Positions 29,340-38,939 are shown, counted from the first letter of the stretch. The stretch is DNA of 64,000 nt from an uncultured Clostridia bacterium (GCA_947302715.1 CAMYVY010000010.1:1-64000), one strand, 5' to 3'. The notes: a model not told the origin generated them from the letters alone. Program-made: numbers and translations.

Positions 29340-29580
29340 TGCAGTCCGAAATTTCGGAGTATTCGCATCAAAAATCAAAAATACTCCGGAGCGAAAGCCT
29401 CAAAAATCAAAAATACTCCGAAAATCGGTCGCGCAGTCCGGAATTTCGGAGTATTCGCATCAAAAATCAAAAATACTCCGGAGCGAAAGCCCCAAAAAAC
29501 AAAAATACTCCGAAAATCGGTCGCGCAGTTCGGAATTTCGGAGTATCCGCATCAAAAATCAAAAATACTCCGAAATTCCT
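29340..29580. repeat. Tandem array of ~92-bp unit, inverted relative to array at 1-325
   Basis: CGGAGTATTCGCATCAAAAATCAAAAATACTCCG at ~92-bp period, about 2.5 copies; reverse complement core of left array. Confidence 0.9.
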
Positions 29581-29677
29581 AATAGTCGTCTATTCTGACG
29601 ATGCCTTCATAGTACATAAATGATATAATGAGGTATAGGTAATCGAGGCATGCTTAGATGATTATGGAGGTTCAACT

Positions 29678-31027
29678 ATGAGAAAGAACTTAGGGAAATC
29701 GCTTTTGTTAGTTTTAATAATGGCGCTCACGGTCACAAGCTTTCCCTTGATGGCAAGCGCGGATGAGGCTATGGCAGAAGCCCCGGCGACCCTATCTGAC
29801 AGTTCAGGTGGCGAGTATTCGGGTGTGATGACCAAGCGCGTCGCGGGACAAGACCGCTACGGAACAGCCTTTGCTGCAGCAGATGTGATTCACGAAATCA
29901 ATGGGCAGCATCCAAACATCGTAATTGCCAGCGGCCAGAATTTTCCCGATGCTTTATCTGGCGGATATTTGGCAAAGGTAATGGATGCACCTTTAATCTT
30001 GACGAATCCGGCCCAGGAATCAAAAATCATTTCTTACATCCAGAGCAAGCTGGCGCCAGGCGGAACCGTGTATCTGCTCGGTGGGAACTTTGCTGTAAGG
30101 GATAGTTTCGAAAAGACCTTGGCTGATGTCGGAGCGTCCGGCGCAGGGTTCAGCGTCCGAAGACTTTGGGGAATTCAGCGATATACAACGAATTTGTCGA
30201 TTTTGGACAACTCGCTTCATTTCCTCAGGCAGAACAATAAGCCGATGCCGAAGTCGCTTTTGGTGGCCTCCGGCAAAGGCTTCGCGGACAGCCTTTCGGC
30301 CAGTGCCGTCGGATTGCCGCTTCTCCTCGTCGACAAGACATTGAGCAGCGATCAAATCGCCTGGCTCACAACTTGCGGCATCAAGAACTTTGAAATCGTT
30401 GGCGGAGAAGCAGCCGTCACCAAAGCTGTCGAGGACGAGCTACGCAAACTTGGCTCAGTAAAACGAATTGCAGGCTCCAATCGCTGGGGAACATCAAAGG
30501 CAGTTGCCGACTACTTTAGACCAGATGCGGAGACTGTAACCTTGGCAAGCGGTCTCAACTTTCCGGATGGACTCTCGGGGGCACCGGTTGCTATGCTTTA
30601 CGAGTCGCCGATTGTTTTGGTTTCCAACAGCGCATACACGCACGCGCAGGAATTCGTTGCGAACAAGAGAATAGACCGAGCAGTAATAATCGGCGGCAGC
30701 TTCGCAATTAGCGACACAACTGTAAGCAAAATAATGGGAACATACGTGGATCCCGCAGATTTAAATCCAAGCGGAGGAGGCAATCAGGGCGGAGGCTCCA
30801 GAGACAACACCGGCGGAAATACTTCCGGCGGAACAGTTTCCGGCGGCGAGTATCCAATTCCGGAAGCAGACTCGAAGGGGCAAAGTTACGTACTCAACAT
30901 CAAGACCGGCAAATTCCACTTCACGCACTGCAAAAGACTCCCAACGGATAATCGCTACGACATCGTAACCACCAGGGAAAAGATAATAGCAGCCGGCTAC
31001 GATCCCTGCAAAATCTGCGGGCCATAA
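29678..31027 (+). CDS. Secreted cell-wall-binding repeat 2 (CWB2) protein with C-terminal Ada-like Cys/His zinc-binding motif
   Basis: Signal peptide; three CWB2-like repeats (RVAGQDRYGTAFAAADVI, RRLWGIQRYTTNLSIL, RIAGSNRWGTSKAVADYF); C-term GKFHFTHCKRLP...AAGYDPCKICGP. Confidence 0.85.
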   Translation: MRKNLGKSLLLVLIMALTVTSFPLMASADEAMAEAPATLSDSSGGEYSGVMTKRVAGQDRYGTAFAAADVIHEINGQHPNIVIASGQNFPDALSGGYLAKVMDAPLILTNPAQESKIISYIQSKLAPGGTVYLLGGNFAVRDSFEKTLADVGASGAGFSVRRLWGIQRYTTNLSILDNSLHFLRQNNKPMPKSLLVASGKGFADSLSASAVGLPLLLVDKTLSSDQIAWLTTCGIKNFEIVGGEAAVTKAVEDELRKLGSVKRIAGSNRWGTSKAVADYFRPDAETVTLASGLNFPDGLSGAPVAMLYESPIVLVSNSAYTHAQEFVANKRIDRAVIIGGSFAISDTTVSKIMGTYVDPADLNPSGGGNQGGGSRDNTGGNTSGGTVSGGEYPIPEADSKGQSYVLNIKTGKFHFTHCKRLPTDNRYDIVTTREKIIAAGYDPCKICGP

Positions 31028-31122
31028 GAAACAGTAATCCGAAGCCAAACCAACATCAAAGACTGTGGCGCACGCAGTAGCAATAGACCAATCGACACAC
31101 TTCCGATAAAAAAACAGCTATC

Positions 31123-31270
31123 CCCCTTTGGGGAATGTATGGGGAAGTATTGCACTAAGGGAATATTTCCGCTAAAATTATGCTATCAGTAAAAGTGGGT
31201 CCAGCGCCCAGATAAGATAAACCAAAGTGACCAAGGGGTCCTCCAAGTGGAGGACCCCTTCCTGGTTTTT
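31123..31270. repeat. Right arm of ~150-bp imperfect inverted repeat
   Basis: Reverse complement of 28566-28717 with few mismatches. Confidence 0.9.
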
Positions 31271-31401
31271 GATATGCCTTTTTCCGAGATAAGCCTTGTA
31301 CTCGTAATTAATTATCATTCTCGCCAAAAGAAGTCATTCAAAACCAAACGGTCTTGCAAGTTGATATCACATATGATACTATAAGAAGGAATGGGATAGA
31401 A

Positions 31402-31665
31402 ATGCCAACAATTGAAAAGATAATTAAAAAGATGATTAATCAGCCAAATGGCATTCGAATAGCCGAGGCAGAAAAGGTTCTAAAAGCCTATGGATACGAG
31501 ATGCTCAGGCAAAAGGGAAGTCATCAACAGTTTCTGAACAAAGGCACTGGAGAGCTAATTACTATCAAAGCATCAAACCCTCTCAAAAGGCCTTACGTCG
31601 AAGATATCCTTAATCGAATCAAAGGCAAAGAACCAGAATCGGAGGAAGATCATGAAACTAAGTGA
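31402..31665 (+). CDS. hicA: HicA-type mRNA interferase toxin
   Basis: AEKVLKAYGYEMLRQKGSHQQFLNKGTGELITI..NPLKRPYVEDILNRI. Confidence 0.85.
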   Translation: MPTIEKIIKKMINQPNGIRIAEAEKVLKAYGYEMLRQKGSHQQFLNKGTGELITIKASNPLKRPYVEDILNRIKGKEPESEEDHETK

Positions 31666-32002
31666 TTACATGAATTTACCCTACAGTATTGTTATAACCC
31701 CATATACTGATGATGGGAAAACATACTACTATGGGCGTGTTTTAGAATTGGACGGATGTCAGTCAACCGGCGACACATTAGAAGAACTAAACCAATCAAT
31801 CAAAGAAGCCATGGAACTCCATATAGAAACGCTCCTAGAGAACGGCTGGGAAGTTCCGGTGCCATCCGAAAGTCAAAAGGAATTCAGTGGCAGGCTGCTG
31901 GTTCGAATGCCACCCAGCTTGCATAAGCGCCTATATCAAGAATCCCAAAGAGAGGGAGTCAGTCTGAACCTTTTAGCCGTAACAAAGCTAGCAGGCGCAT
32001 AG
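31652..32002 (+). CDS. hicB: HicB-type antitoxin
   Basis: YYYGRVLELDGCQSTGDTLEELNQSIKEAMELHIETLLENGWEVPVP plus C-terminal DNA-binding helices; overlaps hicA. Confidence 0.87.
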   Translation: MKLSDYMNLPYSIVITPYTDDGKTYYYGRVLELDGCQSTGDTLEELNQSIKEAMELHIETLLENGWEVPVPSESQKEFSGRLLVRMPPSLHKRLYQESQREGVSLNLLAVTKLAGA

Positions 32003-32016
32003 ATTCACCACATGAA

Positions 32017-32055
32017 TCAGGGGCAGCCGTTTGGCTGCCCCTTTGTAGTGCGCTT
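32017..32055. repeat. Right arm of 39-bp inverted repeat (also a terminator hairpin)
   Basis: TCAGGGGCAGCCGTTTGGCTGCCCCTTTGTAGTGCGCTT = exact reverse complement of 27572-27610. Confidence 0.92.
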
Positions 32056-32154
32056 AAGAGCTTGTCGTTATTGATTTGTGGCTTATAGCCCAAATCCCCG
32101 ACTTTTATAAACAAGAAACCCCAAACTAAAATGCCACCATCTCTGGCGACATCC

Positions 32155-32421
32155 CTAGTTGTATATATTCATTCTGTGTCCGACTGTTAACGCTAGTATT
32201 ATCAGTTCTTCATCCTTTATCTCGCATATTATCCTGTAATCACCTACCCGGTATCGCCACAGGCCTGCGTAATTTCCGATTAATGCCTTGCCTGTTGCTC
32301 TTGGGTCTTCACAGTCCACGAGATGCTTATTAATCCATGACTTGATCATTCTTTGAGTGTAATGGTCGAGCTTTTTGAACTCTTTATTGAACCTTGTTGT
32401 TGTCTCTACTTTGTAGGTCAT
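32155..32421 (-). CDS. RelE/ParE-family toxin
   Basis: TTRFNKEFKKLDHYTQRMIKSWI..LWRYRVGDYRIICEIKDEELIILALTVGHRMNIY. Confidence 0.87.
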   Translation of the reverse strand: MTYKVETTTRFNKEFKKLDHYTQRMIKSWINKHLVDCEDPRATGKALIGNYAGLWRYRVGDYRIICEIKDEELIILALTVGHRMNIYN

Positions 32422-32639
32422 ATGTCAAGTTCCTTCCAGAGTTCCTCTATCGGTTTCGATTTCTTACCACTCTTGATGTAATCTTCATGCGCCTCGTTTG
32501 CTACAGCAATATCATACTCGTCCTCTATCTTTTCAAACAAAGCCTGTTTAAATGCCTCAGAAAGCGACATCGCATGCAGCTTTGCATAACTTGTAGCAAG
32601 CTTCTTTTCCTCCTCTGAAAGCCGTATTGAAAAACTCAT
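32418..32639 (-). CDS. RelB/DUF6290-type antitoxin
   Basis: MSFSIRLSEEEKKLATSYAKLHAMSLSEAFKQALFEKIEDEYD; 4-nt overlap with toxin; start refined from 32699. Confidence 0.8.
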   Translation of the reverse strand: MSFSIRLSEEEKKLATSYAKLHAMSLSEAFKQALFEKIEDEYDIAVANEAHEDYIKSGKKSKPIEELWKELDI

Positions 32640-32800
32640 TTTATACACCTCCTCGTGCATTTTCCGTGTAGTACAGTGTACTACACAGGAGTGCTGCATG
32701 TCAAGATTCCTTCAAAAATAGCCCCCCAGCTCCTTTGACTATAATTATAAATGACTATAAAACGCAATCAGTAGAGACAAGCAAATAAATGAAATTATAG

Positions 32801-33565
32801 ATGGTTTCACAGATATTCAAGGATGCCAAGATAAATCTGTCTTTCTTAGGATTTGGTCCAGAAATAGATTCCGAGCCACCAATCACAGACGTGGTTGTTG
32901 CATTAGACAGAATGCTGGAAAACCTATCAAAGAAAAAGAAAAAAATATTAGTCGCTTTGGACGAAGCCGTATCAAACCAATTTGTTCGTGAATTCGCCAG
33001 CCAATTTCAAATTTTTATACGCAAAGACTACAATGTATTCCTGCTTATGACCGGCCTATATGACAAGATTTACGAATTGCAAAACAAGCAGACATTAACA
33101 TTTTTATATTGCGCGCCAAAATTTGAAACACAACCTCTAAACTCAATACTAATAGAAAAGCAATATCAAAAGACATTCAAGATTGACGAGAAGGAAGCTC
33201 GAGAAATGGCGAAACTGGTTCAAGGCTACCCCTATGCCTATCAAGTCCTTGGATATCTGTGCTATAAAAAGCAGCAGTCATACAAGGTTGTAATTGACGA
33301 ATTTGACGCATACCTAATGGAATACGTATACGAAAAAATATGGCATGAATTATCCGAGCAAGATAGAGCAGTTCTACAAAGTATGGCCGACAGTGAACAT
33401 GGAAAGGTAGAAGAAATACGAGCCCTGCTAAAGATGGAATCCGCAAAATTCTCTGTATATCGCGATCGCTTAATCAAGAAGGGCTTGGTGCGCAGCAAAT
33501 CACGAGGCTATCTCGAATTCACCTTGCCTAGGTTTGATATCTTTATACGCAGAATGACATACTAA
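32801..33565 (+). pseudogene. N-terminally truncated ATP-binding protein (AAA/archaeal-ATPase-like), Walker A not found
   Basis: Walker-B-like KKILVALDEAV and C-terminal helical/wHTH region present, no GxxxxGK[ST]; stop codon directly precedes the Met. Confidence 0.5.
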
Positions 33566-33732
33566 CACTGATGCAGGCTACTGCATTCCCACACCCCGTC
33601 TATCCATTTCTACAAACAACAAGCACCAACATACCCCTTTTTCGCAAGTGTTACTTTAATGTTTAGCGAGTGTTACCAAACCGCTACAAATGGCTAAAAA
33701 TAAACGTTTTCGAGCGATTTTTTGCTCCGAAA

Positions 33733-33750
33733 ATCATACTTTTGTACGAT
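33733..33750. promoter_or_regulatory. Candidate operator ATCATACTTTTGTACGAT
   Basis: Identical to 10718-10735; flanking sequence also similar (TTACCnAAnCGCTACAAAnGGC upstream). Confidence 0.55.
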
Positions 33751-34008
33751 TACGGAAGCCCTTTTTCTCGGTAAACTTTAGTTACAAAAATTCAAGAAAT
33801 CGTGCAAGCGAAACTGAGCACGATGCGAGGGGGCTCCAATGTAAAACAAAAGTTTCACATTGTGATCAATCCCGTCGCGAACACCAAGCGGCGGGATATT
33901 ATTTTAAAAACCCAAGCAGGTAAGAAGAACTTAGAAAAGTAAATCCAAACCAAACTGAAGTTGGTACTAACGATAGAAATATCGTCTGTATATAAAACTG
34001 AGGAGAAA

Positions 34009-34077
34009 GGAGGTCACTCAGAGGGGATAACTGAATCCCGTGATTTCCGGGAGGCAGTTATAGAAAAAAAGACCTCC
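34009..34077 (+). ncRNA. Structured 5' leader hairpin of pilus operon (uncharacterised)
   Basis: Nested stems GGAGGTC/GACCTCC, ATAACTG/CAGTTAT, TCCCG/CGGGA; followed by GCTCAC-GAAA-GTGAGC at 34109-34124. Confidence 0.5.
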
Positions 34078-34209
34078 TGAAACCCGCGCAAGCGGTAACT
34101 AAGAAGCCGCTCACGAAAGTGAGCACAACCCGAACCGCAAGCGCGGTAATAAATAAGTCAATTAAGAAGAATTTTCGAAAGAGAAAAAAGAAAGAAAGGA
34201 AAAGCAAAA

Positions 34210-35724
34210 ATGAAAAAGAAAGTATTTGCACTTTTACTGATCGCAGTAATGGTACTGAGCAGCTTCAGCGCAGTATTTGCTGCAGACGCAACTATTTCTA
34301 CAGACAGCGACACTCACACTTATGATATTTATCAGATTTTCACTGGTGATCCGGTAACTGGAGAAGCAAAGAAGCTTGAAAACCTTAAATATGGTCAAAA
34401 CGCTGTTGGCACAACAGGTAATGCAGTAAGCCAGGCAGACATTGAAGCTCTAAACGCTCTGGTTGATCAAAGTAATGACCAGCTTGATATTGATAATATT
34501 GCTGAGTTTGTTGATATCACAGGAACTCCGTACAAAACAATCGGCAAAGGCGCTGAGTCAAAGAGCGTAACTGTTCCTACAGGATACTACTTAATTAAGG
34601 ACAGAGATGGAAGCATTACAGCTAATGAAGATGGTACATATGATGGTTATACTCTATACCTCCAGAAGGTTGTTACTGGAAACCTGGCCATCACACCTAA
34701 AGCTGACAAGCCAAGTTCTGAGAAGAAAGTAGATGACGTTAACGATACGACAAATGCAAAGGAACTACTGAAGGATTCTGCAGACTATGACATTGGAGAT
34801 TCTGTACCTTACACACTGACAGCAACACTTCCTTCAAACTACACAGCTTTCGAATCATACTGGATTAAGTTTAGCGATGATATGTCCAAGGGACTCACAT
34901 TTGATGGAAACGCAACAATTTACTTCGGTTCAGCTGATACAACAGGTACTCCTATCACAATGACTGCTGGTGGAACTTCTGCCTATGACAATGGCGAAGG
35001 TACAGTTTGGACATATGCAATTGACGATCTTAAGACTACTGCTCCGAATTTAGGCAATAATGATGTTATAACCATAAAGTATAACGCAACTTTAAATGAA
35101 AATGCAAAGATTGGCGCAGCAGGAAACCCGAATAAATATTGCATAGAGTATTCTAACAATCCTAACAAAGGTAAAGACGGCGAAAAGGGAACAACTCCTT
35201 GGGATGTAAACATTGTCTTCACTTATAGAACAGTAGTTAACAAGGTTGACGTCGATGGTAATGCTCTTAAGGGAGCAGACTTCAAACTTGAGAAGAAGAA
35301 TGCAGACGGAACTTGGACAGAGGTTACAAGAAAGACCACAGACGCAGCATATCCAAATGCTACAAAATTTACCTTCTCTGGCTTGGATGATGGAACATAT
35401 AGACTTTCAGAAACAGAAACTCCGACAGGATACAACTCTATCGATCCAGTAGAATTCACTATCACAGCTGATCATACATTGGTAAGTGACAACCCGACAT
35501 TGAACTCAGTGGATATAACAAGCGGCAATACAGAAGTTCTGAGCTTCGATCTTGAAGGTGTTAAGACAGAAACCGGCGCTACTGCTGACATCGTTAACCG
35601 CTCTGGCTCCACACTTCCTGAAACAGGTGGTATCGGTACAACCATCATCTACATCCTTGGTGCTGCTCTCGTAATCGGCGCTGGTGTAATGCTGGTAACC
35701 AGAAAGAAAATGAATGATCGTTAA
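34210..35724 (+). CDS. Major pilin / isopeptide-forming fimbrial protein (SpaA/FimA type)
   Basis: Signal peptide; Cna-B domain (VNKVDVDGNALKGADFKLEKK, YRLSETETPTGY E-box); LPETGGIG + TM + RKKMNDR. Confidence 0.9.
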   Translation: MKKKVFALLLIAVMVLSSFSAVFAADATISTDSDTHTYDIYQIFTGDPVTGEAKKLENLKYGQNAVGTTGNAVSQADIEALNALVDQSNDQLDIDNIAEFVDITGTPYKTIGKGAESKSVTVPTGYYLIKDRDGSITANEDGTYDGYTLYLQKVVTGNLAITPKADKPSSEKKVDDVNDTTNAKELLKDSADYDIGDSVPYTLTATLPSNYTAFESYWIKFSDDMSKGLTFDGNATIYFGSADTTGTPITMTAGGTSAYDNGEGTVWTYAIDDLKTTAPNLGNNDVITIKYNATLNENAKIGAAGNPNKYCIEYSNNPNKGKDGEKGTTPWDVNIVFTYRTVVNKVDVDGNALKGADFKLEKKNADGTWTEVTRKTTDAAYPNATKFTFSGLDDGTYRLSETETPTGYNSIDPVEFTITADHTLVSDNPTLNSVDITSGNTEVLSFDLEGVKTETGATADIVNRSGSTLPETGGIGTTIIYILGAALVIGAGVMLVTRKKMNDR

Positions 35725-35898
35725 TCTAACGTAATTCATACTCATAAGCATTAAGTATAACTTGGGGAGTCCGTAAGGGCTCCCCAAGGGACTGTAATAG
35801 GACTTGTGAACACATTGGTAACTGTAGTACAATAGACATATATGTGTTCGGAACTGCTATTACAGATCTAGGAGGAATAATCTTGGCCAGTGCCGTAA

Positions 35899-36914
35899 TG
35901 GAAAAACAAATCAAGGTCGGTACAGGCACCAAGCGTAAGGAAAAAAAGAAACGCTCCTGGCTGGCTCGTAATATATTGACCATACTACTTTCTATAGTAT
36001 TGATAGTAGGACTTGGTCTTTTGCTATATCCTACCTTTGCTAACTGGTGGAACAGTAGCAGACAATCGGGTGCTGTCAAGCAATACATGTCAGACCTTGA
36101 ACAGATTGATTACGAGGCAGTTCTTGCATCAATAGATAGCGCCAAGGAATACAATGCGGACATTGCAAAGGGTGGCAGCATTGCATGGAAGTTCTCTGAT
36201 GAGGACAAGAAGCGCTATGACAATGAATTAAACATTTCCGGTGTCGGCATCATGGGTTATATCGAGATTAACAGTTTAGATGTAACTCTCCCTATATATC
36301 ACGGAACTGATGAAGCAGTTCTTCAACAGGGAATCGGTCACTTAGAAGGTACAAGCCTTCCAGTAGGAGCCAAATCCTTTGATGATGAAATGGGAATGGT
36401 AGCAGACCCTAACGATGCATCACACTGTGTGGTATCAGGCCACAGAGGGTTACCTTCATCGAAGTTGTTTACTGACTTAGATAAAATGCAGGTAGGCGAT
36501 ACTTTTGCGCTAAATATATATAACAACTTGCTTATCTATGAGGTTGATCAAATTCGAGTGGTACTGCCGGAGGATTTGTCTCAGCTGACCCTGGAAAAAG
36601 GCCAGGACTACTGTACATTGGTAACTTGTACGCCTTACGGAATCAATTCGCATAGACTGTTGGTTCGTGGGCGCAGGGTGTCAACGCAGGATGCGGAGAG
36701 ATTCGTATATCGAATTCAGGCGAATGCGACGCAGTATAAGCCGGCGGTAGTGGCTGTCATACTGGCGGCACCTGTACTGGCAATCTTGTTCCTGATAGCA
36801 ATGTTTGGTCCAAACAGAAAGAGGAAGGACATCGGCTTTGATGCTGAAATCATGGTGGACCAGGCGATGGGGGACATTCGAGTTGGCGATATGGACAAGA
36901 ATAAAAAACAGTGA
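35899..36914 (+). CDS. Class C (pilus) sortase
   Basis: TM; LPIYHGTDEAVLQQGIGHLEGTSLPVG; VSGHRGLPSSKLFTDLD; TLVTCTPYGINSHRLLVRGRR; C-terminal TM. Confidence 0.93.
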
Positions 36915-36979
36915 CATTTTAATAAAACTGGGAATAAGGAAAATAGGAAGAATAAGTTATAGATAATTAATTGGAGGCT

Positions 36980-38104
36980 ATGATGACGAAATCAGCAAAC
37001 AAAACCAAGAGGAGAGTGGCAGCGATACTTATGGCATTCATGATGATCGCTACTCTGGGGGCCTTTGGCTTTGCTCCAGCCTATGCCTATGAGGCGTTCG
37101 ACACAGATACGCCGATTACACTTACAGCGAGGTTTACGGGCGACGCAAGCAATGTTTCCGGAATAGCCCTCCGAGCATATAAGGTGGCTGACATGGACAA
37201 CAATGCAGTGTTCACAGTGGACAGCGCCTTCTCTGGCTATTCCGTAGACTTTAATGGAATCCAGGATCAAACAACATGGAGACGCGTCGGCGAGACGTTG
37301 GCTCAGTACATCGCACGTGATAACGTAGCTGCTGACTATTCTGCAACCACGATAAACGGTGTGGCTGACTTTGGTGAAGTGGAACCAGGGCTTTACCTTG
37401 TAACAGGACCTGCGGCCTATACTGTTGGTCTCACGACATATTCTGTTAGCACGGCTATGGTTACGGCTCCACAGCTTAATGGAGATGCTTGGGTAAATGC
37501 AGTAGTATTTGGACCTAAGTTTACTTCCGAGACTGAACCGGATAATCCACCACCACCAGATAATCCGCCACCAGACAATCCGCCACCACCACCAGAGGTT
37601 CCGGAAACTGCTGGTCTCAGAGTGATAAAGATTTGGGATGATGGTGCGACCGACAGCGTTACAGCTCCTGATGTTCGCCCGCAGTTCATTGAAATTGAGC
37701 TGGTATGCGACGGCGAGGTTATCGATACAGTTATCCTGAATGCGGCAAACGGTTGGCAGCATGAGTGGGTAATTGACCCGAACAAGACCTATGCAGTTAC
37801 GGAGAAGAATGTTCCTACAGGATATACGGTGGCAATCGTAAAGGAAGGTTCGGACATTGCGGTTACGAATACTTACATTCCACCGGAAAATCCGCCTGAG
37901 GAACCACCTGATACTCCACCGGATGTACCGACAACGCCGGGCGATAATCCACCGCCGCCAACCACACCTACACCACATACTCCGGAAGTACCAAGACTTC
38001 CACAGACCGGTGTTCCGTGGATTCCGGCAATCGTGCTCGGATGTGTAGGTATGCTCTTCGTGATAGCCGGTGGGCTTCGCAGAAGAAGCGCAGCAAATGC
38101 ATAA
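36980..38104 (+). CDS. Minor pilin / LPxTG surface protein with Pro-rich spacers
   Basis: Signal peptide, PDNPPPDNPPPPPE and PPEEPPDTPPDVP tracts, Cna-B-like domain, LPQTG + TM + RRRS. Confidence 0.88.
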   Translation: MMTKSANKTKRRVAAILMAFMMIATLGAFGFAPAYAYEAFDTDTPITLTARFTGDASNVSGIALRAYKVADMDNNAVFTVDSAFSGYSVDFNGIQDQTTWRRVGETLAQYIARDNVAADYSATTINGVADFGEVEPGLYLVTGPAAYTVGLTTYSVSTAMVTAPQLNGDAWVNAVVFGPKFTSETEPDNPPPPDNPPPDNPPPPPEVPETAGLRVIKIWDDGATDSVTAPDVRPQFIEIELVCDGEVIDTVILNAANGWQHEWVIDPNKTYAVTEKNVPTGYTVAIVKEGSDIAVTNTYIPPENPPEEPPDTPPDVPTTPGDNPPPPTTPTPHTPEVPRLPQTGVPWIPAIVLGCVGMLFVIAGGLRRRSAANA

Positions 38105-38132
38105 ATATTGTTTTCTTAATTGACTACTTGGG

Positions 38133-38159
38133 ACGGCTCACACGTGAGCCGTCTTTTTT
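38133..38159 (+). terminator. Rho-independent terminator
   Basis: GACGGCTCAC-ACGTGAGCCGTC-TTTTTT. Confidence 0.88.
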
Positions 38160-38234
38160 AGGGGATGGCAAGCTACTATAAAATCCATCTTTAGTGGCTT
38201 GACTGGATAGCGCTAAAGGGCGTAAAATAAAGGC

Positions 38235-38897
38235 ATGAAGGCGAGAAGTAGAAAAATACAGGGAAATATCTTAATAGTTATAGGTGTGGTGCTACTTGCA
38301 GCCGCTTTGTTTATCGTTGCCAGAAACGTGAGGGACGATATGCAGGCCGGAAGCGCATCAGACCAAATGGCCTCTGAAATTCATGCAAATATCGGCGATA
38401 AACTTACGCCGGCCTATTCCCCCGGAGACATTGATTTAATTGACCTCCCGCCCTATGTAAAGTTCCCGGGTATGGAGCTTCCGGTCGGGAAGATAGATGG
38501 CATGGAATGTGTGGGGATTTTGCAGCTTCCCACGCTGGACAAGGAGTTTGCAATCATTTCAGAGCTTACCATGGACAACTTGGGATATGCGCCCTGTCGC
38601 TACCATGGAACGCCATATATGAATAACCTGGTAATAGCGGCCCACAACTTCTATTCTCACTTTACGCAAATTCGTAATCTTGAGCAAGGAGATAAAGTTA
38701 CATTTATAGATATGGACGGCAACGTCTTTGATTATACGGTTGAAATGAATGAGGTCCTCGACCCATACGAAGTAGACAAAATGATTAATAGTGAGTGGGA
38801 CTTATCGCTTTTTACCTGTACGTTTGACTCTGCCTCAAGATACACCGTGCGCTGCATGAGATCCGACAGCACTGCTACGGTTGTGACTCTTGAATAG
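38235..38897 (+). CDS. Sortase family protein (second sortase)
   Basis: Single N-term TM; NLVIAAHNFYSHF (His), SLFTCTFDSASRYTVRCMRS (Cys, Arg). Confidence 0.8.
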   Translation: MKARSRKIQGNILIVIGVVLLAAALFIVARNVRDDMQAGSASDQMASEIHANIGDKLTPAYSPGDIDLIDLPPYVKFPGMELPVGKIDGMECVGILQLPTLDKEFAIISELTMDNLGYAPCRYHGTPYMNNLVIAAHNFYSHFTQIRNLEQGDKVTFIDMDGNVFDYTVEMNEVLDPYEVDKMINSEWDLSLFTCTFDSASRYTVRCMRSDSTATVVTLE

Positions 38898-38939
38898 TAG
38901 GCGAAGATTAACTTAGGAAGATTTTTGAAGGAGGAGAAA

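Noticed and set aside
29311-29623. Three overlapping ORFs (95, 82, 94 aa)
   Set aside because: All translate the 92-bp tandem repeat in different frames; no start context or family match.
33690-34325. Short ORFs 33690..33923 and 34119..34325
   Set aside because: Located in the untranslated leader containing the operator and hairpins; no homologous product recognised.
35762-35787. GGGGAGTCC..GGGCTCCCC hairpin as a full terminator
   Set aside because: Stem is good but there is no T-run; could be a processing or partial-termination site between pilin and sortase, so not called.
36992-37978. 328-aa antisense ORF (Arg/Trp/Ile-rich)
   Set aside because: Antisense translation of the Pro-rich minor pilin gene.
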